NCBI RefSeq assembly: GCF_008973665.1
Contig: NZ_WACP01000007.1
Span: forward strand, 1 to 64,000
Direction: 5' to 3'
DNA from: Paenibacillus tengchongensis
GTDB taxonomy: Bacteria; Bacillota; Bacilli; Paenibacillales; Paenibacillaceae
DNA: 64,000 bases
Shown one piece after another: positions 1-8,143 of the stretch. The position numbers and the translations under genes were made by a program. The notes under the pieces are model-generated. The model saw nothing but the letters and a program-made list of their open reading frames with translations, had not been told where the DNA came from and made no database searches. The first letter of the stretch is position 1. Each line of letters starts with the position of its first letter.

Positions 1-883
1 ACCGAACGACGTGGCCGGCGTGCTGGAGAACGGCGGCGAAGGCGTCGGCCTGTACCGGACGGAGTTCCTGTACATGGGCCGCGACAAGCTGCCGTCCGAA
101 GACGTGCAGTACAATGCGTACCGCACGGTGCTGGAGAGCATGAACGGCAAGCCGGTCGTGGTGCGCACGCTCGATATCGGCGGCGACAAGGAGCTGCCGT
201 ATCTGGAATTGCCGAAGGAGATGAATCCGTTCCTCGGCTTCCGGGCGATCCGGCTGTGCCTGGACCGGCAGGACATCTTCCGCACACAGCTGCGGGCCTT
301 GCTGAGAGCCAGCGCGCACGGCGATCTGCGGATCATGTTCCCGATGATCGCCACGCTGGGCGAGTTCCGCGCGGCACGCGACCTGCTGCTGGAGGAGAAA
401 GCCAAGCTGCGCGCAGAGGGTCACGAAGTGTCAGAGAGCATTCAGCTCGGAATCATGGTGGAGATTCCGTCGACGGCGGTACTGGCCGACCAGTTCGCCA
501 AGGAAGTGGACTTTTTCAGCATCGGCACGAACGATCTGATCCAGTACACGATGGCGGCGGACCGGATGAACGAGCAGGTATCGTACCTGTACCAGCCGTA
601 CAACCCGGCGATTCTGCGCCTGGTGAAGAACGTCATCGACGCGGCTCATGCGGAAGGCAAATGGGCGGGCATGTGCGGCGAGATGGCCGGAGACGCTACG
701 GCGATTCCGCTGCTGCTGGGCCTGGGGCTCGATGAGTTCAGCATGAGCGCGACCTCGATCCTGCCGGCGCGCAGCCAGATTGCGAAGCTGTCGGCCGCCG
801 AGATGAAGGAGCTGGCCGCGAAGGCGCTGCAGCTCGGCACCGCCGAGGAAGTCGCCGCGCTGGTGCAGAGCATCACACAGTAA
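1..883 (+). CDS. ptsI: Phosphoenolpyruvate-protein phosphotransferase (PTS enzyme I), C-terminal part
   Basis: Enzyme I of the sugar phosphotransferase system takes phosphate from PEP and passes it to HPr in the cytoplasm. The frame is open at the window edge, so this is the 3' half of the gene: the PEP-binding TIM-barrel domain. The phospho-accepting His domain lies outside. Visible family motifs are [17 protein letters not shown] near the left edge, the PEP-site block [18 protein letters not shown], and the active-site Cys block MCGEMAGD. The reading frame is intact to a TAA stop and a terminator follows about 105 bases later. ptsH would be expected upstream of the window. Confidence 0.97.
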   Translation, partial: PNDVAGVLENGGEGVGLYRTEFLYMGRDKLPSEDVQYNAYRTVLESMNGKPVVVRTLDIGGDKELPYLELPKEMNPFLGFRAIRLCLDRQDIFRTQLRALLRASAHGDLRIMFPMIATLGEFRAARDLLLEEKAKLRAEGHEVSESIQLGIMVEIPSTAVLADQFAKEVDFFSIGTNDLIQYTMAADRMNEQVSYLYQPYNPAILRLVKNVIDAAHAEGKWAGMCGEMAGDATAIPLLLGLGLDEFSMSATSILPARSQIAKLSAAEMKELAAKALQLGTAEEVAALVQSITQ

Positions 884-987
884 TTTTTGCATGGAACGAT
901 GGTTCCTTGCTGAAAATGTTAAAGTTGTGGTGCGGTAGGCATGAATTCGTTTTCGTTACCGCAGGTTCCCTTTTCCAACTACACTTG

Positions 988-1018
988 CCGGTCTCCCCGA
1001 AGGGAGGCCGTTTTTTTT
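988..1018 (+). terminator. Factor-independent terminator after ptsI
   Basis: An 8-bp stem with one G-T pair (GGTCTCCC / GGGAGGCC) and a short loop is followed by eight T. It ends the ptsI transcript. It also shows that an open frame with an ATG at 941 cannot be a gene start, because that frame runs straight through the hairpin. Confidence 0.85.
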
Positions 1019-1021
1019 GGG

Positions 1022-1384
1022 TTTAAACGTTTGCGGGGAATGATTGCGCAAGCCTGGAACAGCCGCCGGAGAACGTCTATAATTCTGCTGGCCGTTGCGC
1101 CGGATTTTGCCTGGGCTCTGGTGTCTGTATTAGCTCTGGGCACTCTGCAGGAGATTGCTGCACCCGTGCATACCGCCTGGCTGAACCGGAGGCTGGAAAG
1201 CGGCAGCAGGGCGACCGTGCTGTCCATGGTCAGCGGGGCCGATGCGCTGGGACAGGCCGCCGGGGGACCGGCGGTCGGCTGGATCGGCACCCGGTTCTCG
1301 CTTCGTGTCTCTTTGCTGGCCGCCGGTGTGCTGCTGGTGCCCGTAGCTGCACTCTGCGCCAGGGGAATGCACAGGGAAAAATAA
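1022..1384 (+). pseudogene. Remnant of an MFS transporter (C-terminal helices only)
   Basis: The translated stretch has about three hydrophobic segments and the MFS-like phrase LNRRLESGSRATVLSM, followed by a Gly-rich turn and a last helix ending in ARGMHREK. This looks like the last quarter of a 12-helix major facilitator transporter. There is no ribosome binding site. The frame enters directly from the ptsI terminator, and the N-terminal nine or so helices are absent. The most likely reading is a 5'-deleted pseudogene. A functional short membrane protein is possible but unsupported. Confidence 0.6.
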
Positions 1385-1405
1385 CTATAATGCAGTAATT
1401 TAGAG

Positions 1406-1434
1406 TTGTTGTCTGCCTCAAGCGGCGCTATACT
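1406..1434 (+). promoter_or_regulatory. Probable sigma-A promoter for pulA
   Basis: TTGTTG, 17 bases, TATACT. Transcription would start near 1441 and leave a leader of about 245 bases before the pullulanase start codon. Confidence 0.5.
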
Positions 1435-1474
1435 GCGTACATGCTGTCAATTTCATGTCGTTATTTGCCGATAT

Positions 1475-1516
1475 ACAGGTTAGGGAAGGCGGAAATGCCG
1501 CGATACCCAAACCTGT
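1475..1516 (+). other. Long hairpin in the pulA leader
   Basis: Arms ACAGGTT (1475-1481) and AACCTGT (1510-1516) are extended by GGG/CCC and GCGG/CCGC pairs around a small loop. This makes an imperfect stem-loop of about 42 nt inside the predicted 5' leader. No T-run follows, so it is not a plain terminator. I do not match it to a known riboswitch class. Confidence 0.5.
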
Positions 1517-1687
1517 GAACATCGTGTTACATATTATAGAATTGTAACGAAGATAGACAGGACTCTATGGACTTGGCTTGCAGACAGAGGCAAGTATGCT
1601 ACTGGACGAATGTGGAAATACCTTTAGACAACGTAAGGCGAACCGTTTTCTGCAGCAGTCCGGCAGAAAGCACAGGATGGTGATTAA

Positions 1688-4084
1688 ATGATGAATGGAA
1701 ATTATAGAAATGCAGAACCGCTGATAGAAACCTATGATGGCAATGATCTTGGTCTTACCTACACCCCCGGGTCCAGCCAGTTCAAGGTATGGGCGCCGAC
1801 TGCGTTCGCGGTCTCGCTGGTCCTGTATGAGACGGGCGGGAACGGAGAGGATGCAGGCAGTCTGGGGTACCGGGACAGCGGGCGTGTGGTGCCGATGCAA
1901 CTGCAGGCGGGCGGAATCTGGTCCGTGTGTTTTCCCGGCGATCTGCAGGGCCGGTATTATATGTACCGTGCGGTGTATGCCGACGGCAGCATCCGTGAGG
2001 CTGCAGATCCTTATGCGAAGGCTGTATCGGCCAACGGGATGCGTTCGGCAATCATTGATTTGCGCGCTACCGATCCGGACGGTTGGGCTGAAGACAGCTG
2101 TCCCGTTCTGCCGCATCCGCTTGATGCGGTCCTTTACGAGCTGCATGTCCGCGATTTCTCCGTTCACGAGAGCTCCGGGCTGCAGGCAAAAGGCAAATAT
2201 AAAGCGTTCACCGAAGGCGGCGTCAAGGATTCCTCCGGCCATGCACTTGGCATTGACCACCTGGTTGAGCTCGGCGTAACGCATGTGCATTTATTGCCGG
2301 TATTTGATTTTCAGACGGTGGATGAATTGAAAGCGTCTCCTGACGACGGCTTAGGTGCAAGTGCTGACAACAGCTATAATTGGGGGTATGATCCGCAGCA
2401 TTACAATGTTCCTGAAGGCTCCTATAGCAGCGATCCGGCAGACCCAGCAGTCCGCATCCGCGAGTTCAAAGAGATGATTCAGGCCCTGCACAGCCGTGGA
2501 ATCTCCGTCATAATGGATGTGGTGTACAATCACACGTACTCTGTGGAAGAGGGGCCGTTTGAGCCGCTGGCGCCCGGATATTTCTACCGCCGTGACTACT
2601 CGGGCAAGCTGTCCGACGGCTCGGGCGTCGGCAATGAGCTGGCGACGGAACGCCCGATGGTGCGCAAATATATCAAGGACTCTCTGGCATACTGGGCCCA
2701 GGAATATCATATCGACGGCTTCCGCTTTGATCTGATGGGGCTGATCGACAGTGTCACGATCCGCGAAATCACGGAAGAGCTGCGGCTGCAGGTTAACCCT
2801 TCGCTGCTGATTTACGGGGAGCCGTGGACGGGCGGAGATTCTCCGCTGGTCTCCAAGACGCTTAAGGGCGTACAGCGCGGTAAGGGCTACGCTGTATTTA
2901 ATGATCATTTCCGCTCTGCGCTCAAAGGCGACAGCGACGGATGGGGCAGAGGCTTCGCCACAGGCGAGCCCGGCAAAGAGGGCGCCGTCGCCTCCGGCAT
3001 CATGGGGGCGATTCATGAATTCACCGATTCGCCGGCGGAAACGGTGAATTATGTGACCGCGCACGACAATCTTAACCTGTGGGATAAAGTGCTGGCTACC
3101 CAAGGGCTGCGGCAAGCGGCCGGGCTGCCGGTTCTCGACAACGGACGGCTCAAGGACGGCGGGAATCTTGAAGCGGCGCTGGCTGCCGCTGATCCGTATT
3201 TCGCCGTCGACCCTGCGGATGTGCTCGGGAATGAGACGGTGCGCCGCAGCCTTCTGGCCAACGGGGTGATCCTGACCTCCCAGGGCATACCGTTTCTGCA
3301 CGCCGGAGATGAGCTGCTGCGCAGCAAATTCGGCGACCATAACAGCTACCGCAGCGGAGATGCCGTCAATGCCATCCGCTGGGGGAACAAGGCCGGCTTT
3401 GCACCGGTGTTTGCCTATTACAAAGGGCTTATCGAGCTGCGGCGCAAGCATCCGGCGTTCCGTCTGCGCGGCCGGCAGGAGATCGAGCGCTCGCTGGAGT
3501 TTCTCCGCTGCGACGGCGGCGTGGTTGCCTATCGCCTGAAGGATCATGCCGGGGGCGATGCCTGGAGCAATATCGTCGTGATCTTCAACGCCAATCGGGA
3601 GCCGGTATCCCAGCCGCTGCCGGATACCGGCCGCTGCTGGAACATCGTGGTCGACCATACGCGGGCCGGCAGCGAGGCCTTCCGCTTGGCCGAGGGCAAT
3701 GCTGTTGTATTGGAAGGCCTGTCGATGATGGTCCTGTATGACAGCTACGGGGAGCCTGGACCTGCGCGCAAGACTGTGGAATTTCTGTATGAGCGCCAGG
3801 ACGGAGATTACCGGGGCTGGAACCTCTGGGTTTGGGGTACAGGCATTCAGGACGGCCAGCATGATTTCAAGCAATTGCAGAAAGGGCGTGCGGTTGCCAA
3901 GATTGACGTTCATCCCGGCAACACGCTGGTCGGCTATATTCTGCGGCGGAATGACTGGGAAGAGCGGGCCGGCAGCGAGGACCGTTTTGTCGACTGTTCC
4001 GGGGAAGCACAGTCCGTCCGGGTGCTGCTGAGTGAGCAGGAACGCAGCGGAACGGCAAGAAATCCATTGGAGCTGACCAGCTAA
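1688..4084 (+). CDS. pulA: Type I pullulanase with C-terminal CBM41-like module
   Basis: Debranching enzyme (GH13, subfamily 14 type) that hydrolyses alpha-1,6 bonds in pullulan, glycogen or limit dextrins. Domains in order: an N-terminal CBM48-like beta domain (about residues 20-105), the pullulanase hallmark YNWGYDPQHYNVPEGSY (about 230), and the catalytic barrel with GFRFDLM (nucleophile Asp near 348), GEPW (acid Glu near 377) and TAHDN (about 457). A beta domain follows, then a segment from about 708 (WNLWVWGTG ... GYILRRNDW ... DRFVD) that resembles the CBM41/PUD starch-binding module. There is no signal peptide, so the enzyme should be cytoplasmic. A CBM41 is usually N-terminal in secreted pullulanases, so its place here is odd. 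At 798 aa the protein is longer than AmyX-type enzymes by about this module. The ATG is preceded by GGATGGTGA. Confidence 0.93.
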   Translation: MMNGNYRNAEPLIETYDGNDLGLTYTPGSSQFKVWAPTAFAVSLVLYETGGNGEDAGSLGYRDSGRVVPMQLQAGGIWSVCFPGDLQGRYYMYRAVYADGSIREAADPYAKAVSANGMRSAIIDLRATDPDGWAEDSCPVLPHPLDAVLYELHVRDFSVHESSGLQAKGKYKAFTEGGVKDSSGHALGIDHLVELGVTHVHLLPVFDFQTVDELKASPDDGLGASADNSYNWGYDPQHYNVPEGSYSSDPADPAVRIREFKEMIQALHSRGISVIMDVVYNHTYSVEEGPFEPLAPGYFYRRDYSGKLSDGSGVGNELATERPMVRKYIKDSLAYWAQEYHIDGFRFDLMGLIDSVTIREITEELRLQVNPSLLIYGEPWTGGDSPLVSKTLKGVQRGKGYAVFNDHFRSALKGDSDGWGRGFATGEPGKEGAVASGIMGAIHEFTDSPAETVNYVTAHDNLNLWDKVLATQGLRQAAGLPVLDNGRLKDGGNLEAALAAADPYFAVDPADVLGNETVRRSLLANGVILTSQGIPFLHAGDELLRSKFGDHNSYRSGDAVNAIRWGNKAGFAPVFAYYKGLIELRRKHPAFRLRGRQEIERSLEFLRCDGGVVAYRLKDHAGGDAWSNIVVIFNANREPVSQPLPDTGRCWNIVVDHTRAGSEAFRLAEGNAVVLEGLSMMVLYDSYGEPGPARKTVEFLYERQDGDYRGWNLWVWGTGIQDGQHDFKQLQKGRAVAKIDVHPGNTLVGYILRRNDWEERAGSEDRFVDCSGEAQSVRVLLSEQERSGTARNPLELTS

Positions 4085-4085
4085 A

Positions 4086-4201
4086 CCAGCCCCACAAAGT
4101 GGGGTGACACGGAGAAGCAGATTCAGGTACTTTGCGGGGACCCCGAAACCGAAACAGCCCCACAAAGTGGGGCAACACACAGAATGGGATTCAGGTGCTA
4201 T
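4086..4201 (+). repeat. Two-copy tandem repeat with palindromic core after pulA
   Basis: CAGCCCCACAAAGTGGGG occurs at 4087-4104 and again at 4155-4172. Each copy is followed by a similar run, xAACAC/GACAC, AGAA and GATTCAGGTxC, so the repeated unit is about 46 bases at a 68-base offset. Each core can fold into a CCCCAC/GTGGGG hairpin. There is no T-run, so these are not ordinary terminators. Confidence 0.75.
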
Positions 4202-4224
4202 GAATTATTCTGGCAGATCTAATT

Positions 4225-4276
4225 AAAAGGCTGTACCCGGGAGTGCTGCTTACCGCAGCTTCCGGGTACAGCCTTT
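4225..4276. terminator. Bidirectional terminator between pulA and the GGDEF gene
   Basis: A near-perfect 18-bp stem (AAAAGGCTGTACCCGGGA / TCCGGGTACAGCCTTTT) has T-tracts on both strands and separates two convergent genes. Confidence 0.92.
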
Positions 4277-4282
4277 TGCCGT

Positions 4283-5890
4283 TTAGCCTTCACGATGGCC
4301 TGCGTATTCTTCATCCAGAATTTCATTGTAGAGGCTTGCCTGATTGCCGCCGTGTTTCTTGGAATGGTACATGGCCAAATCCGCTGCATGAAGCAATTCA
4401 TTGATGCCGGTGCCATGCTCGGGGTACAGGGCGACGCCGATACTGGCCGAAGTGTGGAAGCTTGCCCCGCCGGTGACCGACCACGTCTTGCTGAACAGAC
4501 GGAGCAGCCGGTCCAAAATTTCATGCAGCATGTCCAGGCTGTCATAATGGTGCAGGACTACGGCAAATTCGTCGCCGCCGATGCGGAAGGCCTGTCCGAA
4601 GCCCTTCACGGTCTGCTGCAGCTCTCTGGAGAGCAGCTGCAGGAACTCATCCCCGGCCAGATGCCCCAGCGTATCATTAAGCTGCTTGAACCGGTCGCAA
4701 TCCAGCAGGGCCAGCGCCAGGTGATGCCGGCGTTCCTCCGGCTGGGTAATCAGGTTCTCCATATACATTTTGAAATGTGCCCGGTTGGGAATGGAGGTAA
4801 GATGGTCGTAGAAGGCAAGCTTGTGGAGCCGTTCCTCGTATTGCTTGCGCTGGGTGATTTCACGTGAGACGAGCATGAATTGAACAGGCAGTGCGCCGCT
4901 GCCGCCGATCTGCGATATCTTTGTCTCCAGCCAGACCCAGTAGCCTTCTTTGGCGCGCATCCGCAGCTCCACAATGCGCGGCGCATCCTGTAGCTGATTC
5001 TTCAGTTTGCCCCAGGAGATCTCTGCTTCGCGGATGTAATTGGAGAGCGGAGCACCCTTCTGCGGAACGTAGCCGAGCACACTTCCATGCGACGGGGACG
5101 CGTACTGGATGAATCCGCTCGGATTCGTCAGGATAATAAAGTCGGACATGGTCTCGCCGATCAGGTGGTAATGCGACTTCTCCTCCAGCATTTCATTCTG
5201 CTGTGCAGCCAGCTTACGGCACAGATAAAGAATGACCAGGAAGAGTAGGGACAGTAAGATGGTATAAAGCGCGTATAGTGAGCTCTTATGCTCCGTTAGC
5301 TCAAGATTATGCTGCCGCGCGTAATCATCCAGGAGCAACCCGGAGCGGTCCAGATGGTTGTGAACCTCGTCAATCCTGCCCTGAATCAGATCTGTGCGGG
5401 CATCGCCGGGGTCCCAGCCGCTTTGCGACCGCAGTGTTAACAGCTCCTGGCCGGCGCTTCTCCATTCAACGAGTCTTTGATGCGCGCGCTCCATCTCCTG
5501 GTGCAATTCGGAAAGAATCCGGCGGGCGGGGACAGAGCCGCTGTTACTCTCCGCCAGCCCGGCGATAGTGTAGCCGGCCATATCAATACGCTGCTGAGCC
5601 TGGCTTGTATTATCACCAAAGTCCTGCGCATGGCGGAGAACATCGCTGCCTGTAGCCTCCGCATCCAGTGCCTCCCGCAGGGCAAGCGCCGCCTGGTACA
5701 GATCGCGGTCGGCATTCAGAATCAGCTCGGAATTCTGATAGACACCGTTATACAGGGAACGGGTCAGCTTGTTGGTTGAATGATCCAGATACAGCAGGCA
5801 GGAGACGCTGATCCCGATCAGAAGGATAGAGCTCGAAACAAAGCACATAATCAGTCTGCGTGTTTTTTTTCTCTCGGATGAACCTGCCAT
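4283..5890 (-). CDS. Membrane-anchored PAS-GGDEF diguanylate cyclase
   Basis: Predicted to make cyclic di-GMP from two GTP. Residues 12-34 form a first membrane helix. A helical extracellular sensor region follows, then a second helix at about 205-228, a PAS domain at about 240-360 and a GGDEF domain to the C-terminus. The active-site loop RIGGDEFAVV is intact (GGDEF at about 438-442) and the Mg/GTP block DCDRFKQLNDTLGH is present. The RxxD inhibitory site expected five residues before GGDEF is replaced by KGFG, so product feedback may be absent. GGAGAGGA stands before the ATG. It is monocistronic and convergent to pulA. The ligand of the outer domain cannot be told from sequence. Confidence 0.9.
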   Translation of the reverse strand: MAGSSERKKTRRLIMCFVSSSILLIGISVSCLLYLDHSTNKLTRSLYNGVYQNSELILNADRDLYQAALALREALDAEATGSDVLRHAQDFGDNTSQAQQRIDMAGYTIAGLAESNSGSVPARRILSELHQEMERAHQRLVEWRSAGQELLTLRSQSGWDPGDARTDLIQGRIDEVHNHLDRSGLLLDDYARQHNLELTEHKSSLYALYTILLSLLFLVILYLCRKLAAQQNEMLEEKSHYHLIGETMSDFIILTNPSGFIQYASPSHGSVLGYVPQKGAPLSNYIREAEISWGKLKNQLQDAPRIVELRMRAKEGYWVWLETKISQIGGSGALPVQFMLVSREITQRKQYEERLHKLAFYDHLTSIPNRAHFKMYMENLITQPEERRHHLALALLDCDRFKQLNDTLGHLAGDEFLQLLSRELQQTVKGFGQAFRIGGDEFAVVLHHYDSLDMLHEILDRLLRLFSKTWSVTGGASFHTSASIGVALYPEHGTGINELLHAADLAMYHSKKHGGNQASLYNEILDEEYAGHREG

Positions 5891-6192
5891 GAAAATCCTC
5901 TCCCCGCATCGTACTTTACGAAACCATCGTTGCTGTTATGTGTCTGGCATGCGGAAGCAGGCCTGCCATAATCATTCCAATGCCTGTGGGAGACCGGTGA
6001 AGATGCTTCATCTATTCGCTTCTGCCGCCTTCTGTCTGCCTATTTCCCGAATCGAGCAGCAGAAGAAGGAGATGCCTTACTGATACCCAGGTCAAACATT
6101 ATGTATGTCCCTGCAACTGAACAGGATGAAATTACGGCTCTTAAATGCTATTACCCAACTTTTTCGCAAACGATACCGCTTTTTGAGAGGTG

Positions 6193-6239
6193 TAAAAAAA
6201 ACAACAAGCCGCAAATCTCCTTGTGGAAGACTTGCGGCT
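6193..6239 (-). terminator. Terminator of the ABC/adaptor operon
   Basis: Read on the minus strand, AGCCGCAA and TTGCGGCT pair, followed by TTGTTGTTTTTTTT. It lies 37 bases beyond the permease stop codon. The rest of the gap from 5891 to 6192 holds no gene I can support. It presumably contains the GGDEF gene's promoter. Confidence 0.88.
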
Positions 6240-6275
6240 ATATTACTGGGCACAGTGATGAAGTTTAGGGATGGG

Positions 6276-7448
6276 CTAATCGTTGCGAAGCGCGTTGATC
6301 GGACGCATCCGGGCTGCTTTGTTAGCGGGCATCATGCCGAACACCACGCCAATAAAGAGGGAAAAGATAAAAGAAATCGCAACCATGTTCCAGTCGGTCG
6401 CCACGTTCATGGTGCTGTAATGTCCGACAGCCCAGCTGATAAAGAGGCCAAGACCTACACCGATGAGGCCCCCGAATCCGCTCAGAACTACGGACTCAAT
6501 CATAAACTGCAGCAGAATGTTAAGCTTCTTGGCGCCGATCGCTTTGCGGATGCCGATTTCGCGGGTGCGTTCATTGACGGAAACAATCATGATATTCATG
6601 ATGCCGATGCCGCCGACCAGCAGAGAGATGCCGGCAATGCCCGCCAGAGCCATGGAGAGGGTATCGCTGGTCTCCGATACGGTCTCAAGCATTTCCTGCG
6701 AGTCAAATACGGAATAGGAATTATCCGCGTAATTGAACTTCTTGTCCAGCGAGGCTTCCAGTCTGGCTTTGACATCGGTTACGATGTCGGCTGAGTCTGT
6801 CGTGACGGTAATCGAACGGACACCCTTGCTCTGCAGAAAACGTTCGGCGGTCGAAATGGGAATCAGAATCTTCTCATCGTTGGAACCGCCGAGGCTGGAG
6901 CCTTTGGATTCCAGCAGCCCGACAATCTTGAAGCTCCTGCCGTTAAGCTGGACGTTTTGCCCCACCGGGTCCTCGGTGCCGAACAGCGTCTCGGCGGTGT
7001 CCGAGCCGATCAAGGCTACCTTCTGCCGGTATTCGGTGTCGATATCCAGCAGGAAGCGGCCGGACTGCACATGGAAGTCCTGAACGGTCTCATAGGACGG
7101 TGTGATACCTTCAACGGATACTGTAGTGTTCTCCGTACCTTTCTTGGCCGTCACATTGCCGCTGATGACCGGAGACACACCGTCCACACCCTCAATCTCT
7201 CCCAGCGCCAGCGCTTCCTCGTAGGTGAGCGAAGTGGTAGCCCCGCGTCCCGTTATATTAACGGTCAACTGGTTGGTGCCGAGCGAATTGAGCGATTCGG
7301 TTATTTGCGAGGTGGTTCCCTGGCCGATCGAGACGAGGGCAATCACCGAGGAGACGCCGATGATGATCCCCAGCATGGTTAAAAAGGATCTGATCTTGCT
7401 GCTGAGGATGCTCTTCATGGCCATTTTCATGCTTTGGAACAGCATCAT
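6276..7448 (-). CDS. MacB/FtsX-type ABC transporter permease (YknZ-like)
   Basis: Permease subunit of a mechanotransmission-type ABC system. The protein has 390 aa with one N-terminal helix (about 20-42), a large extracellular MacB_PCD-like domain, then three helices with the FtsX signature [19 protein letters not shown]. Its ATG overlaps the TGA of the ATPase gene (ATGA), which implies translational coupling. With the ATPase and adaptor it matches the B. subtilis yknX-yknY-yknZ layout, a system linked there to protection from the SdpC toxin. The cargo here is unknown. The yknW equivalent is not present in the window. Confidence 0.9.
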   Translation of the reverse strand: MMLFQSMKMAMKSILSSKIRSFLTMLGIIIGVSSVIALVSIGQGTTSQITESLNSLGTNQLTVNITGRGATTSLTYEEALALGEIEGVDGVSPVISGNVTAKKGTENTTVSVEGITPSYETVQDFHVQSGRFLLDIDTEYRQKVALIGSDTAETLFGTEDPVGQNVQLNGRSFKIVGLLESKGSSLGGSNDEKILIPISTAERFLQSKGVRSITVTTDSADIVTDVKARLEASLDKKFNYADNSYSVFDSQEMLETVSETSDTLSMALAGIAGISLLVGGIGIMNIMIVSVNERTREIGIRKAIGAKKLNILLQFMIESVVLSGFGGLIGVGLGLFISWAVGHYSTMNVATDWNMVAISFIFSLFIGVVFGMMPANKAARMRPINALRND

Positions 7449-8143
7449 AGGGCATTCCTCCGGTCCTCTACCAGATTGCCGTCCTGGATGCGGATAATCC
7501 GCTTCGCCTGCTGGGCGATTTCCAGATCATGCGTAATCAGGATGATCGTGTGGCCCTGCTGGTTCAGTTCGCGGATCATCTGCAGTACTTCCTGGCCGGT
7601 CTTGGTATCCAGTGCTCCCGTCGGCTCGTCAGCGAGCAGGATCGGCGGGGTGCCCGCCAGCGCCCGCGCGATGGCGACGCGCTGCTGCTGGCCCCCGGAC
7701 AGCTCCGAGGGGCGGTGGTCCATCCGCTCCTCCAGGCCTACCCGGATCAGGGAGTTACGTGCGGCCTCCCGCCGCTCTTTATGGGTCAGCCCGCGATAGA
7801 TCAGCGGGAGCTCCACGTTCTCGATGGCCGACAGCTTCGGCAGCAGGTTGAAATTCTGAAAGATAAAGCCGATCTTCTCATTGCGGATCTGGGCCAGCTT
7901 ATTGTCCGACAGCTTGCGGATCTCCTGGCCGTCGAGAAAATAGTCGCCTTCATTGGCCACATCCAGACAGCCCAGCATATTCATTAACGTGGATTTGCCG
8001 GAGCCGGAGGGGCCGATGATGGCGACAAATTCGCCATGCTCGATGGTGAAGCTCAGTCCCTTGAGAATAGTCATAGATTCACCGGCCATTGTATACCGGT
8101 GAATCATATTCTCGACCCGGATGAGCGGTGCAGCACTGCTCAT
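7445..8143 (-). CDS. MacB/LolD-type ABC transporter ATP-binding protein (YknY-like)
   Basis: Cytoplasmic ATPase that drives the neighbouring FtsX-type permease. The 232-aa protein is a single nucleotide-binding domain. It carries Walker [10 protein letters not shown], the Q-loop region [22 protein letters not shown] that is typical of the LolD/MacB group, the signature [15 protein letters not shown], Walker [13 protein letters not shown] and the switch His in LITHD. It overlaps both neighbours by four bases, so the three genes form one tightly coupled unit. Confidence 0.95.
   Translation of the reverse strand: MSSAAPLIRVENMIHRYTMAGESMTILKGLSFTIEHGEFVAIIGPSGSGKSTLMNMLGCLDVANEGDYFLDGQEIRKLSDNKLAQIRNEKIGFIFQNFNLLPKLSAIENVELPLIYRGLTHKERREAARNSLIRVGLEERMDHRPSELSGGQQQRVAIARALAGTPPILLADEPTGALDTKTGQEVLQMIRELNQQGHTIILITHDLEIAQQAKRIIRIQDGNLVEDRRNAL

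Noticed and set aside
941..1018. ATG at 941 as start of a 147-aa protein
   Set aside because: The frame would be translated through the ptsI terminator and there is no ribosome site. Only the later part resembles a protein family.
1455..1547. 31-codon ORF in the pulA leader
   Set aside because: No ribosome binding site precedes the ATG, and the frame is explained by chance within a structured leader.
2351..4180. 609-codon open frame on the minus strand over pulA
   Set aside because: It is entirely antisense to a well-supported pullulanase, has no ribosome site or family motifs, and is His/Gln/Arg-rich as expected for an antisense frame of GC-rich codons.
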